From assembly GCF_000338875.1 (NCBI RefSeq), contig NZ_AOMO01000027.1:62001-126000 (forward strand): DNA of 64,000 bases, in the 5' to 3' direction. Made by a program: the position numbers and the translations under genes. The notes under the pieces are model-generated. The model had not been told where the DNA came from and ran no database searches. It saw only the letters and a program-made list of their open reading frames with translations. Below, one piece after another: positions 35,189 to 43,084 of this stretch. Source of the stretch: Vibrio mimicus CAIM 602. GTDB lineage: Bacteria > Pseudomonadota > Gammaproteobacteria > Enterobacterales > Vibrionaceae. Each line of letters begins with the position of its first letter. Within the stretch, counting starts at the first letter, position 1.

Positions 35189-35485
35189 GTGGCTCGTCCT
35201 AAAATTCCGCGCCGAATTGGCTGTCATCCCCCCGCATCTTGTTTTAAACCCAATGGTGTTCCCATGAGTCAACTCGACAGTGTTGAGCTAGCACCTGATG
35301 AACTCGAAGCATTGAGATTGGTTGATCAGCTTGGGCTACAGCAGCAGCAAGCGGCTCTGCAAATGCAAGTTTCTCGGCAAACATTGGCCAATTTGGTCAA
35401 AGCCGCACGATTTAAAGTGGTGGACTGCTTACTGAATCAGAAAGCACTCCATATTCAAGCGCAGGAAAAAATTTCATCGGATTAG
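35189..35485 (+). CDS. DUF134 (UPF0251) putative DNA-binding protein
   Basis: A 98-residue protein starting with GTG at 35189 (MARPKIPRRIGCHPPASCFKP), the usual start of the UPF0251/DUF134 family. Two cysteines near the N-terminus (CHPPASC) may bind a metal. The rest is a sigma-factor-like helix-turn-helix (about 40-80; LAPDELEALRLVDQLGLQQQQAA). An AAGGAA sequence lies upstream. Members are thought to be regulators, often near iron-sulfur or metal genes; no such gene is adjacent here. Confidence 0.8.
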   Translation: MARPKIPRRIGCHPPASCFKPNGVPMSQLDSVELAPDELEALRLVDQLGLQQQQAALQMQVSRQTLANLVKAARFKVVDCLLNQKALHIQAQEKISSD

Positions 35486-35632
35486 GCTATTAAACTAATC
35501 GAGACAAGCAACCTGCATACCCGCAAGGTGAATGGTAACTTACGTGTTACAGAACCGCTGTGACCAACCACTTTCTTCTTCTATCCATGCGTTGAGAGTG
35601 GTTCTTTTGCCAAGCTCTTATTCACCTGGCTA

Positions 35633-35671
35633 CCCCGACTGAAACTTATCATTTCATTCGGGGATTTTTTT
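35633..35671 (+). terminator. Terminator after the DUF134 gene
   Basis: CCCCGA (35633-35638) pairs with TCGGGG, with an inner GAAA/TTTC pairing, followed by a run of T. It overlaps the last codons of the convergent hydrolase gene. Confidence 0.7.
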
Positions 35672-36283
35672 ATGGTGAAACTTACCGTGGCGAATGAAAT
35701 GATCAATTTGATGAGCCACTTTGTGGCTGTACACCAAACCTGTGTGGCTCTGGCGAAGTTGGAGATGATCGGCCATACCGGAAATTTGAGTTTCCGCTAC
35801 AGTCACGGTTCCATCACACAGTCGCGATCCACCGAGTAAAATTGGCCGAAATCCTAACGGCAAGGTTCCGGCTATGCTGCCGAGTAATTGTGGAAGTTCC
35901 CACGTATCTTGGTGCAGTTCCAATCCATACAGAGGTGCGTTACCTAAAATAGCGCCAAATCCCATTTGTTGAATTTTGCCCACAATCGAAGCCCCTTTGA
36001 GTGGTGATCCCAAGGCCACGACATGAGAAATTAAACTCAGAGGAGGGCGGCGAGAGCGTAAATAGCGTTTGATCATCAAGCCACCTAAGCTATGACCAAC
36101 CAATACGTTAACTTGACGGGGACTAAGCGCTTGGTCAATGGCTTGGAACACCTTCTCATCATCAATCGCTACCGTGTTGTAGCTGATGACTTGTGTTTGA
36201 TATCCAAGCTTATTCAGCCGCTGGGCGAGAGGCTGCATGACTAAGCCATGCATGTATAGACCATGCAGAATAACGATCTTCAT
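35654..36283 (-). CDS. Alpha/beta hydrolase, lipase/esterase-like
   Basis: A 209-residue alpha/beta hydrolase with the nucleophile elbow GHSLGG, preceded by the VILHGLYMHG oxyanion strand. A short, signal-free protein, so cytoplasmic. The likely acid and base are Asp (CDGTVTV) and His (SHTGLVYS or SHKVAHQ). The ATG at 36283 follows AGGAAG; a frame to 36307 has no site. Substrate unknown; PGAP1-like and lipase families share these motifs. Confidence 0.8.
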   Translation of the reverse strand: MKIVILHGLYMHGLVMQPLAQRLNKLGYQTQVISYNTVAIDDEKVFQAIDQALSPRQVNVLVGHSLGGLMIKRYLRSRRPPLSLISHVVALGSPLKGASIVGKIQQMGFGAILGNAPLYGLELHQDTWELPQLLGSIAGTLPLGFRPILLGGSRLCDGTVTVAETQISGMADHLQLRQSHTGLVYSHKVAHQIDHFIRHGKFHHKKIPE

Positions 36284-36548
36284 GAGTAATGACTTCCTCA
36301 ACGACAAAGATGCTTATTATCTAACCATGCTTTGTAAGGAATAAAAAGGCCAGAAAAAGAAGCATAAGATTATCTGGATTTTGTTTTTCGAAAAAATAGA
36401 ACAAGTTTCTAGCTGAAAATGCGTTTTAAAAGTGCTTTTTGTTGCAAACTTGTTTCATTTTTCTGCGTGATGGAAAGCAGTAAGAGAGCTGAACTTTTAA
36501 GCCATATTTTCTAAATTACAGATCGAATAAAAACGATAAAATAATAAA

Positions 36549-36567
36549 CTTACTTACAATTAGTAAG
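36549..36567. promoter_or_regulatory. Inverted repeat upstream of the HxlR-type gene
   Basis: CTTACT (36549-36554) and AGTAAG (36562-36567) with a seven-base spacer, located just upstream of the promoter. HxlR-type regulators often bind such palindromes near their own gene. Confidence 0.4.
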
Positions 36568-36590
36568 CATATTATTTATGAGCTAATACG

Positions 36591-36618
36591 TTGAATGAAT
36601 CTATTCAAATGTTATGAT
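36591..36618 (+). promoter_or_regulatory. Sigma-70 promoter of the HxlR-type gene
   Basis: TTGAAT (36591-36596), a 16-base spacer, then TATGAT (36613-36618). Transcription would start about 30 bases before the GTG at 36654. Confidence 0.55.
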
Positions 36619-36653
36619 GGCTGAACAAACACAACAACAAATAGAGAATATTC

Positions 36654-36989
36654 GTGGACGTAAATATAAAGCCGCAAAGAATACCCCTTAATGACTTGAT
36701 CGCTTTAGAACAGCTAGACAGAATTTCAACAAAATGGGTGGCACATATACTTTGGCACCTTGAATCGTATGAGCAAGTGCGTTTTGGTGAACTACAATCA
36801 GCATTAACTGGCATATCAGGTAAGATGCTGAGTCAAAGACTTAAGATGTTAGAAGAGGCCGGATGGGTTTGGCGTGAACAGAAACCAACCATACCGGTTA
36901 CGGTTTACTATGGTTTGACTGAGACCGGCAAAGTGGCCGCGAGCGCATTATATAGATGGATATGCCAAATAGTCGAACATGAAAGATAA
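36654..36989 (+). CDS. HxlR-family transcription regulator
   Basis: A 111-residue winged-helix regulator of the HxlR type (about 18-105): ISTKWVAHILWHLESYEQVRFGEL, then LSQRLKMLEEAGWVWRE and the wing VYYGLTETGK. It begins with GTG at 36654 with AGAG nearby; no ATG exists before the domain. It has one cysteine only (near the C-terminus), which argues against a classical thiol-switch. It has its own promoter and terminator and no partner gene that reveals its target. Confidence 0.82.
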   Translation: MDVNIKPQRIPLNDLIALEQLDRISTKWVAHILWHLESYEQVRFGELQSALTGISGKMLSQRLKMLEEAGWVWREQKPTIPVTVYYGLTETGKVAASALYRWICQIVEHER

Positions 36990-37009
36990 TAACTTTAAGT
37001 GACTAAATA

Positions 37010-37042
37010 AAGCCTGCAATTTAATCTGCAGGCTTTTATTTT
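37010..37042 (+). terminator. Terminator after the HxlR-type gene
   Basis: AAGCCTGCA (37010-37018) pairs with TGCAGGCTT (37027-37035), followed by TTATTTTT. Confidence 0.85.
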
Positions 37043-37277
37043 TCTTAAAACACATCAGTAATAGTGTCAGAGAATGATTAAAATTATGTCATGGATAAAA
37101 TATCGTAAAATTGAGATAAAGATTATGGATTGATAAAATTTGATCGCCATTCAATGATTTATTATTCATCGAGAATAGAGTTTTTATTCTTGGCATAAGA
37201 TCACATGAAAGGAATTGTTATACAACCGCTTTTTTATTTATAACACCAATACGCAATTCATAATCTTGGTGTATTAA

Positions 37278-37985
37278 ATGAAACTTTCAAAGTTGATATT
37301 TTTATCTGTTCTTGTTCTATTTTGTGTTGGTGTTTTATTGCGCTATTCAACATCGCCCCAGCAACCACAGGACGATTTACCGGACGAAAAACAGGTACGA
37401 GTCACCACACCTAAACCTGCACCAAACGTCGAGCTATCGATCAATGAGCCACCTCCTGCTGCGGTAGAAAAAACGGAACATACCGAAGCCGAGGAAGCGG
37501 TCGTTGAAGATGATCGCATTACGGGCACTCAAAACATTGAGCAAGTCTGGCTGCAGATCAATCCGACTCCCGAGTTAGCGGAACTCAAACCTAAGAGCCA
37601 AGCGGTGACCGAAATCCAAGCCATAGAGTTTGAGAACATCGATCAATTCCGAGCTTTGATGGAGGGAGATACGGCAACATTTCTTCTCCCTAATGGCGAG
37701 AACATTCAAGTTTCAATCGAAGAATCACACATTCAGGATCAAGGCGTGCTGACGTGGTCTGGAAATTTTGAGACCCAAGGCGCGACTTTCCCTGCCACCT
37801 TTACCTTTGGCCAGAACTCAATCATGGGTTTTATCGGCCATCCCCAAGGCTCAATCAAAATAGAAGGAAGTGGGAGCAAGCTTGGCTTTATCGCGTCCCA
37901 GAGAGCCATGGCTTTGGGCATGATCCTCAATCACACGATCGTGCTCATTAACCTCGCGCATATTGCGCATTTACACAAAAACTAG
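37278..37985 (+). CDS. Membrane-anchored protein resembling a metalloprotease pro-domain
   Basis: A 235-residue protein with an N-terminal membrane or signal segment (about 4-22), a low-complexity acidic and proline-rich linker (about 27-80), and a C-terminal domain (about 100-210). The latter runs TATFLLPNGENIQVSIEES, VLTWSGNF, FPATFTFGQNSIMGFI, GSIKIEG, which is the pattern of the pro-region that precedes some secreted metzincin proteases in marine gamma-proteobacteria. It lies eight bases before such a protease that lacks its own pro-region. I infer it is a separately encoded chaperone or inhibitor for that enzyme. Its last 25 residues are unusually hydrophobic. Confidence 0.6.
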   Translation: MKLSKLIFLSVLVLFCVGVLLRYSTSPQQPQDDLPDEKQVRVTTPKPAPNVELSINEPPPAAVEKTEHTEAEEAVVEDDRITGTQNIEQVWLQINPTPELAELKPKSQAVTEIQAIEFENIDQFRALMEGDTATFLLPNGENIQVSIEESHIQDQGVLTWSGNFETQGATFPATFTFGQNSIMGFIGHPQGSIKIEGSGSKLGFIASQRAMALGMILNHTIVLINLAHIAHLHKN

Positions 37986-37993
37986 GAGTTACT

Positions 37994-39232
37994 ATGAAAA
38001 AGGCGTCATTGGCACTAGCCGTGAGTGTCGGGCTTTGCTCACCCGCAATTTGGGCGGCTACGACTCAAATTGATGTTCTAGGCTTATACACCCCGGATAC
38101 TGCGACTGGATTCAAGCAAGAGCATATCGCGCAAATGCAACACAGCGTGAATGTGGCGAATAAAGTGCTTAAAGACAGTGGACTGGATATCAATGTAAAT
38201 CTGGTGGCAACCAAAGAAGTGCAGTACGACACGCAGGAGGGATTGAAAAAATCGCAAGATGAAGTGCTGGATGCAGCTTCACCGTTTAAATCACTCGATC
38301 CTGCGTTTGCCGATGTGGAAAATTACCGCAAACAGGTTGGTGCGGATATGGTCGCGGTTTTCCGTTACCTTGATGTGAATAATTCACCTGACTACGAACG
38401 TCGGCCAAATGGTTATTCGATCAGCTGCGGCTTGGCATGGATCGTGGCTCCATCAACGTGGAATTTTCCTCAGGAAGCGAAGAAGAGAATGTACAGCCAC
38501 AGCTACTTGAATGAATGTGGTGCAGAGACCTTTATTCATGAATTAGGGCACAATTTTGGTCTTAACCATGCCCATGAGCAGTACAAGAGAAACGGTTCGC
38601 TCTATCTTCCACATTTAATAAATAAAACAGAAGTGGATGCTTATGGTTACGGGGTACAAAACCAATTCGCCACTATCATGGCTTATCCGCATCTGTTTGG
38701 TGTAGGCCGTAGCTACAAGTTCTCTAGCCCAGATCTGGTGTGTGAAGGTTCGCCTTGTGGTGTGAAAGATTATGCCAATGCGGTACGTGCAATTGGCTTA
38801 ACTACGCCAAAAATTTCGCAAATTTACGATAGTGTATCTGCGCCTATCGATGGCGGTGACACGGGTAGTACGGAACCAACACCGACTACTGATAAAGTCT
38901 TCACCGTTGAGGGGCCTGTGGCTCTGCCGGATAAGCAAACGCTAACTTTACCTATCAAAGTTTCTTCTCAGCAGGCGACAAGTGCTGAGGTGGACATCGA
39001 TATTACGCATCAGTTCCGTGGTGACATCAGTATCATGCTGTATGCACCAGACAATGGGTATTGGATGCTGAAAAAAGCGAATAACTATGATCGTAGACAG
39101 ACTTATCAGGTCAAGTTTACTTTGAATGACGTCGATCCAGTGGCGACTGAAGGTGAATGGCGATTAGTAATTCAAGACCATAAAACAGGGAAAGTAGGTA
39201 CTTTGAATAGTTTCCGTCTCTCTTTCCCTTAA
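37994..39232 (+). CDS. Secreted zinc metalloprotease (metzincin) with P/Homo-B-like C-terminal domain
   Basis: A 412-residue protease with a signal peptide (about 1-21, ending IWA). The catalytic domain (about 24-280) has the zinc site HELGHNFGLNHAH (His182, Glu183, His186, His192) and a Met-turn at Met229 in TIMAYP. Paired cysteines (145, 175, and 249/255) could form disulfides. After a Thr-Pro-Thr linker (about 285-298) comes a beta-sandwich (about 300-412) of the proprotein-convertase P-domain type, with ITHQFRGDISIMLYAPD and GEWRLVIQDH. Usual enzymes of this kind carry a pro-region; here that region seems to be in the preceding gene. It would be exported by Sec and perhaps by type II secretion. 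Confidence 0.88.
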   Translation: MKKASLALAVSVGLCSPAIWAATTQIDVLGLYTPDTATGFKQEHIAQMQHSVNVANKVLKDSGLDINVNLVATKEVQYDTQEGLKKSQDEVLDAASPFKSLDPAFADVENYRKQVGADMVAVFRYLDVNNSPDYERRPNGYSISCGLAWIVAPSTWNFPQEAKKRMYSHSYLNECGAETFIHELGHNFGLNHAHEQYKRNGSLYLPHLINKTEVDAYGYGVQNQFATIMAYPHLFGVGRSYKFSSPDLVCEGSPCGVKDYANAVRAIGLTTPKISQIYDSVSAPIDGGDTGSTEPTPTTDKVFTVEGPVALPDKQTLTLPIKVSSQQATSAEVDIDITHQFRGDISIMLYAPDNGYWMLKKANNYDRRQTYQVKFTLNDVDPVATEGEWRLVIQDHKTGKVGTLNSFRLSFP

Positions 39233-39245
39233 TCTTGTGAGCTAT

Positions 39246-39962
39246 CTAGCCACGCAAACAAGTTTGAAAATAGATCACTTCATTGCTGGCTAAACGATAG
39301 ACTGTCGCAGGTTTGCCGCCTTTACCTTTGCTAGAGGCGGCAATTCTATTTGTACTGACAATCACGCCAGTATCAATCAGCCGGCGTTTCACCGTCATCC
39401 GATTCACTTCCACCCCAAATTTGGCGTAAGCGTCAATGATGTCAGCAACCAAAAATTCCTGCTCAAGTGAAAACAACACCACTGAGGTGTACTCCACCGC
39501 AGCGCGTAGCTTTTTCCAAGCGTGTTGAATTTGTGCCACATGGTCAAAAGCCAAGAGTTGCTGCCCTTGCAGTATCGTTTCAAGTGCAAACCAATCAACG
39601 CGGCTTTGATCCATACCTGCATCTTCAATTTGCTTGACGTTGGAATGGTTAAGCAAAGCATAGTGAGAAATACTGATGCTCCAACCGCTAGGATCACGCT
39701 TAGGGTTGCCGTCCACCAAAGGGTCACTGATGAAATTCGGATAGGTATGGATCTTTTGACGACAGATGCGTCGACGCGCTGAGTCAAAATCTTTATCTGC
39801 GGGCTCGCCACCTTGCGCGCTCATATCCTCATCGAAAACCCACCCTCCTGGAATTGCCCAAAGACCGTAGTCAGGACGGTTGGGATTGCTGCGTTTGACC
39901 AATAAGGTCTCAATGCCCGTAGGGGCTAGGCGCAGACAGATCATATCAATGGTGACAATCAT
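39246..39962 (-). CDS. nrtR: NrtR, Nudix-related repressor of NAD metabolism
   Basis: A 238-residue regulator: an N-terminal Nudix-like fold (about 1-150) and a C-terminal winged helix (about 160-235; FGVEVNRMTVKRRLIDTG). The Nudix box after GLWAIPGG is degenerate (RRRICRQK in place of the REL..EE motif), as in NrtR repressors, which sense ADP-ribose rather than hydrolyse it. It is divergent from pncB, and a 23-bp palindrome fitting an NrtR operator lies just before pncB. It ends 13 bases from the convergent protease gene. Confidence 0.9.
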   Translation of the reverse strand: MIVTIDMICLRLAPTGIETLLVKRSNPNRPDYGLWAIPGGWVFDEDMSAQGGEPADKDFDSARRRICRQKIHTYPNFISDPLVDGNPKRDPSGWSISISHYALLNHSNVKQIEDAGMDQSRVDWFALETILQGQQLLAFDHVAQIQHAWKKLRAAVEYTSVVLFSLEQEFLVADIIDAYAKFGVEVNRMTVKRRLIDTGVIVSTNRIAASSKGKGGKPATVYRLASNEVIYFQTCLRG

Positions 39963-40155
39963 ACAACTTTCCTAAAGTGGGATGCGGCTATTCTAGGTAA
40001 CTGAAAGGTAAGGGTCAAATGTAAATAACAAAATGTGATTAACTTAAATTGGTGGTGTATATAACGCGATACTGGAATGAAATAGAGTGCTGAAAGTATT
40101 GGGATTTAACATTCACCGGTGAGTCCTTCTGTTTATTGTGGGTTTGTCACAAAAG

Positions 40156-40184
40156 TTGACAAACGTGGGTGGCTCGATTATCGT
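40156..40184 (+). promoter_or_regulatory. Sigma-70 promoter of pncB
   Basis: TTGACA (40156-40161), 17-base spacer, then TATCGT (40179-40184). The -35 box also lies in an inverted repeat TTTGTCA/TGACAAA (40143-40163). The predicted start is near 40191. Confidence 0.6.
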
Positions 40185-40194
40185 GCCTGCAAAA

Positions 40195-40217
40195 GTTAGC
40201 AACAAAATGTTACTAAC
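40195..40217. promoter_or_regulatory. NrtR operator
   Basis: GTTAGCAACA-AAA-TGTTACTAAC, a palindrome with ten-base arms and one mismatch. It covers the first transcribed bases of pncB, where a bound repressor would block RNA polymerase. Confidence 0.7.
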
Positions 40218-40245
40218 GTCTGAAGTGAACTGAAGGAAGGCAATC

Positions 40246-41553
40246 ATGAACTCACGCCTGTTTTCTCCCCACATCATTCGTAGTCTGCTCGACCTCGATG
40301 CCTACAAAATCAATATGATGCAGGCGATACACCATTTCTATCCGGATGTATCGGTGCGCTATGAGTTGATTGTGCGCAGTGATGAAGATGTCAGTACATT
40401 GCTGGATGAGATTCGCCAAGAGATTGCCCATCTTGGCTCTCTGCGTTTTTCGGATGCGGATATTCACTATCTGATGCAACATGCACCACATCTGAAGCCG
40501 ACCTTTTTGCAGTCTCTGCGCTATTTCCGTTTTGCTCCACAAGAGCAAGTGGAAATGGGGATCATTAAACATGCGGGCAAACAGCAGCTGCGTATTGGTA
40601 TTCGCGGTAGCTGGCGCGATACCATTTTGTACGAAACCTTAGTGATGGCGATTGTTTCTGAAATTCGTAGCCGCCAGCGCTGGGCAGATGTGCCTGAAGA
40701 ATTGCCGCTCAAGGTGCTAAAAACGAAGCTAAGCAAACTAAAAGCGGAGATTGCTCGTCGTGGGATCAACAATTTTTCACTGACCGAAATGGGGACGCGT
40801 CGTCGTTTCTCTAGCCAAGTGCAGCGTGATGTGTTGGCGTGTTTAAAACAAGAAATCCCTGAATGGATGCTGGGGACCAGCAACTACCATTTTGCCCGTG
40901 AATTCGATTTAAAGCCGATCGGCACCATTGCTCATGAATGGTTTATGGGGCACCAAGCTCTGGTGAATGAACGCGATTCGCAACAAGTCGCTTTGGAGCG
41001 TTGGCTCGCGGCTTTTGATGGTATGCTCGCCATTGCTCCGACAGATACCTTAACCATTGATGCCTTTTTAAATGATTTCAACCGTCATTTGGCGAACGCT
41101 TATGATGGTGTGCGGCACGATTCGGGTTGCCCGTTCCGTTGGGGTGACAAGATGATCGCTCACTATCAACAGCTTGGCATCGATCCAACCAGTAAACTGT
41201 TCATTTTCTCTGATGGTCTGAATTTTGAGCAGGCGCTGGATTTGTGCGAATATTTTGCCGGACGAGTGAAGATCTCTTTTGGTATTGGTACATTTTTAAC
41301 CAATGATCTAGGGCAGTGGCGTAATTCAGCGGGTGTTGAATATCGTCCGTTATCCGTTGTGATTAAATTGGCGGAGTGCCAAGGCCGCCCTGTGGCGAAG
41401 ATCAGTGACCAACCAGAGAAAGCGATGTGTGAAGACCCGATCTTCCTCGCTAATCTCAAACGTCGTTTTAATATTGAGCTTGATGTTGATGCGTTGATCC
41501 AAGAGCTTCGTCAACAAAAGCGTTCACCACGCCATTACATATCAGCGGCCTAA
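40246..41553 (+). CDS. pncB: Nicotinate phosphoribosyltransferase
   Basis: A 435-residue enzyme of the PncB type that makes nicotinate mononucleotide from nicotinate and PRPP in the NAD salvage path. It starts LLDLDAYKINMMQAIHHFYPDV, typical of the family; the central GTSNYHFARE and the phospho-regulated His in GTIAHEWFMGHQ are present, as is FSDGLNFEQA and the FGIGTFLTND motif. The start at 40246 follows GAAGGAAGG. It is divergent from nrtR and controlled by the operator listed above. The ydgJ-like gene follows on the same strand after 30 bases. Confidence 0.93.
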   Translation: MNSRLFSPHIIRSLLDLDAYKINMMQAIHHFYPDVSVRYELIVRSDEDVSTLLDEIRQEIAHLGSLRFSDADIHYLMQHAPHLKPTFLQSLRYFRFAPQEQVEMGIIKHAGKQQLRIGIRGSWRDTILYETLVMAIVSEIRSRQRWADVPEELPLKVLKTKLSKLKAEIARRGINNFSLTEMGTRRRFSSQVQRDVLACLKQEIPEWMLGTSNYHFAREFDLKPIGTIAHEWFMGHQALVNERDSQQVALERWLAAFDGMLAIAPTDTLTIDAFLNDFNRHLANAYDGVRHDSGCPFRWGDKMIAHYQQLGIDPTSKLFIFSDGLNFEQALDLCEYFAGRVKISFGIGTFLTNDLGQWRNSAGVEYRPLSVVIKLAECQGRPVAKISDQPEKAMCEDPIFLANLKRRFNIELDVDALIQELRQQKRSPRHYISAA

Positions 41554-41583
41554 TCGCCGCTGATTCACCAGAGGTTGCTTGCT

Positions 41584-42626
41584 ATGCAGAATACACCGCT
41601 CAAAGTTGGCGTTATTGGTTACGGATATTCCGCCAAAACCTTTCATTTACCGTTTATTGAGGCGTTAGATTCGCTCACGCTTGGCGCCATCAGCTCTAGT
41701 CAGCAGCAAACAGTGCAAGATGATTATCCGCAGGTGTCTTATTTTGAAACAGCGCCGCAGCTGATCTGTGAAAGTGATGTGGATTTGGTGATCATTACAG
41801 CGCCCAATGATGTGCACTTTTCTCTGGCGAAACTGGCCTTGGAACAGGGCAAGCATGTGATTGTGGAAAAGCCGTTTGTGACTCGTATCGAACAAGGCAA
41901 AACGCTTATTGAGCTAGCGAAGCAGAAAGGGCTGGTGTTGAGCGTGTTTCATAATCGCCGCTGGGATGGTGATTTCCTGACTGTAAAAAAACTCATTGAG
42001 CAAGGGCAACTCGGTGAGGTGAAGTTGTTCGAATCGCATTTTGATCGTTATCGCCCTGTGGTTCGCCAGCGCTGGCGTGAACAGGCGCAGGAAGGGGGCG
42101 GCATTTTGTTTGATTTAGCGCCGCACTTACTTGATCAAGCTTTGGCTTTGTTTGGTCTTCCGCAGTCGTTATCGGCGGATTGTCGTATGATGCGGCCAGA
42201 AGCCACCACCATAGATTATTTTGATCTGCAATTGTATTACCCACAGCATGTGGTGCGCCTGCACGCGAATTTGTATAGCCCTGAGCCTAATGTGCGTTAC
42301 CAAGTGCTCGGCACTCAGGGTAAATACGTGAAATATGGGTTAGATCCGCAGGAAGATCGCTTGAAAGTGGGAATGCTGCCGAATAAGCCAGAATGGGCAC
42401 AAGAGTCACCGGATTTGTATGGTTCTTTGTATCAGCAAGAGAGCGAGCAACGCATAGAAACTGAGCTGGGTGGTTATCAGCACTACTTCCAACAAGTCGT
42501 TGAGGCCATTCAAAATGGGCCCCAAACCCAGTTACTGCTGAATCGGCGCTGCACTCTATCCAACTGATTGAATTGGCTTTAGAAAGCAGCGAAAAAGGGC
42601 AGCGAATAGTTATTCCCCGCCAATAG
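41584..42626 (+). pseudogene. ydgJ: GFO/IDH/MocA-family oxidoreductase (YdgJ-like), frameshift near the end
   Basis: An NAD(P)-dependent oxidoreductase with the Rossmann start VGVIGYGYSAKTFH and the EKPF motif in VIVEKPFVTR. The ATG at 41584 is preferred to an in-frame TTG at 41575. The frame given ends at 42567 with LLLNRRCTLSN. Adding one G at 42543-42544 (AATCGG to AATGCGG) continues the protein as NAALHSIQLIELALESSEKG to a stop at 42626, for 347 residues, almost exactly E. coli YdgJ (346). So only the last 25 or so residues are altered, and the enzyme may still fold. Substrate unknown. Confidence 0.82.
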
Positions 42627-42663
42627 TCGATTCAATCATGTCAGCGGTACAAGCAGATCTACA

Positions 42664-43017
42664 TCACTTGGCCGCTTGACGCATTTCTTCGTACCCGCCG
42701 CCGTTATGCACTTGGGTATAGCCTTGCTCGACCAGGTATTTTTGCGCGATGCCAGAACGGTTACCACTGCGGCAATACACCACAATCGGGCTATCTTTCT
42801 CTACGGATTGAAAAGCCGTTTCTACCTCACTTAATGGCCAATTAAGTGCATCGTCCAGATGACCTTGGGCATACTCTTCAGCTGTTCGCACATCAATTAG
42901 CAGTGCGCCATCGTTCACCATCTGCCAAGCAATCTCAGCTCGTTCAGACGCTACCGCTCCGGTACTAAACCAAGCGGTAAGCAGCGCTAGAATCGCTTTA
43001 GGCCAGTTTTTTTGCAT
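42664..43017 (-). CDS. Periplasmic single-domain rhodanese
   Basis: A 117-residue protein with a signal peptide (about 1-24, ending AVAS) and one rhodanese domain. The catalytic Cys82 sits in YCRSGNRSG, and IDVRTAEEYAQGHLDDALN gives the other conserved motif. It would transfer sulfur from thiosulfate or polysulfide in the periplasm, like E. coli PspE. It is convergent with the ydgJ-like gene and lies 67 bp before the EAL gene on the same strand order. Confidence 0.85.
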   Translation of the reverse strand: MQKNWPKAILALLTAWFSTGAVASERAEIAWQMVNDGALLIDVRTAEEYAQGHLDDALNWPLSEVETAFQSVEKDSPIVVYCRSGNRSGIAQKYLVEQGYTQVHNGGGYEEMRQAAK

Positions 43018-43084
43018 GTTTCAAACTCCCTTTATGATATTCAATTCATAATTTGCTCTGAGATCGTCTCATCAAGCAAGTGAT

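Larger units (their letters stand above)
36284..36653. other. AT-rich intergenic region, 370 bp
   Basis: Between the divergent hydrolase and HxlR-type genes. It contains an inverted repeat (36549-36567) and the promoter of the HxlR-type gene (36591-36618). The rest (36284-36548) is AT-rich with no supported feature. Confidence 0.5.
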
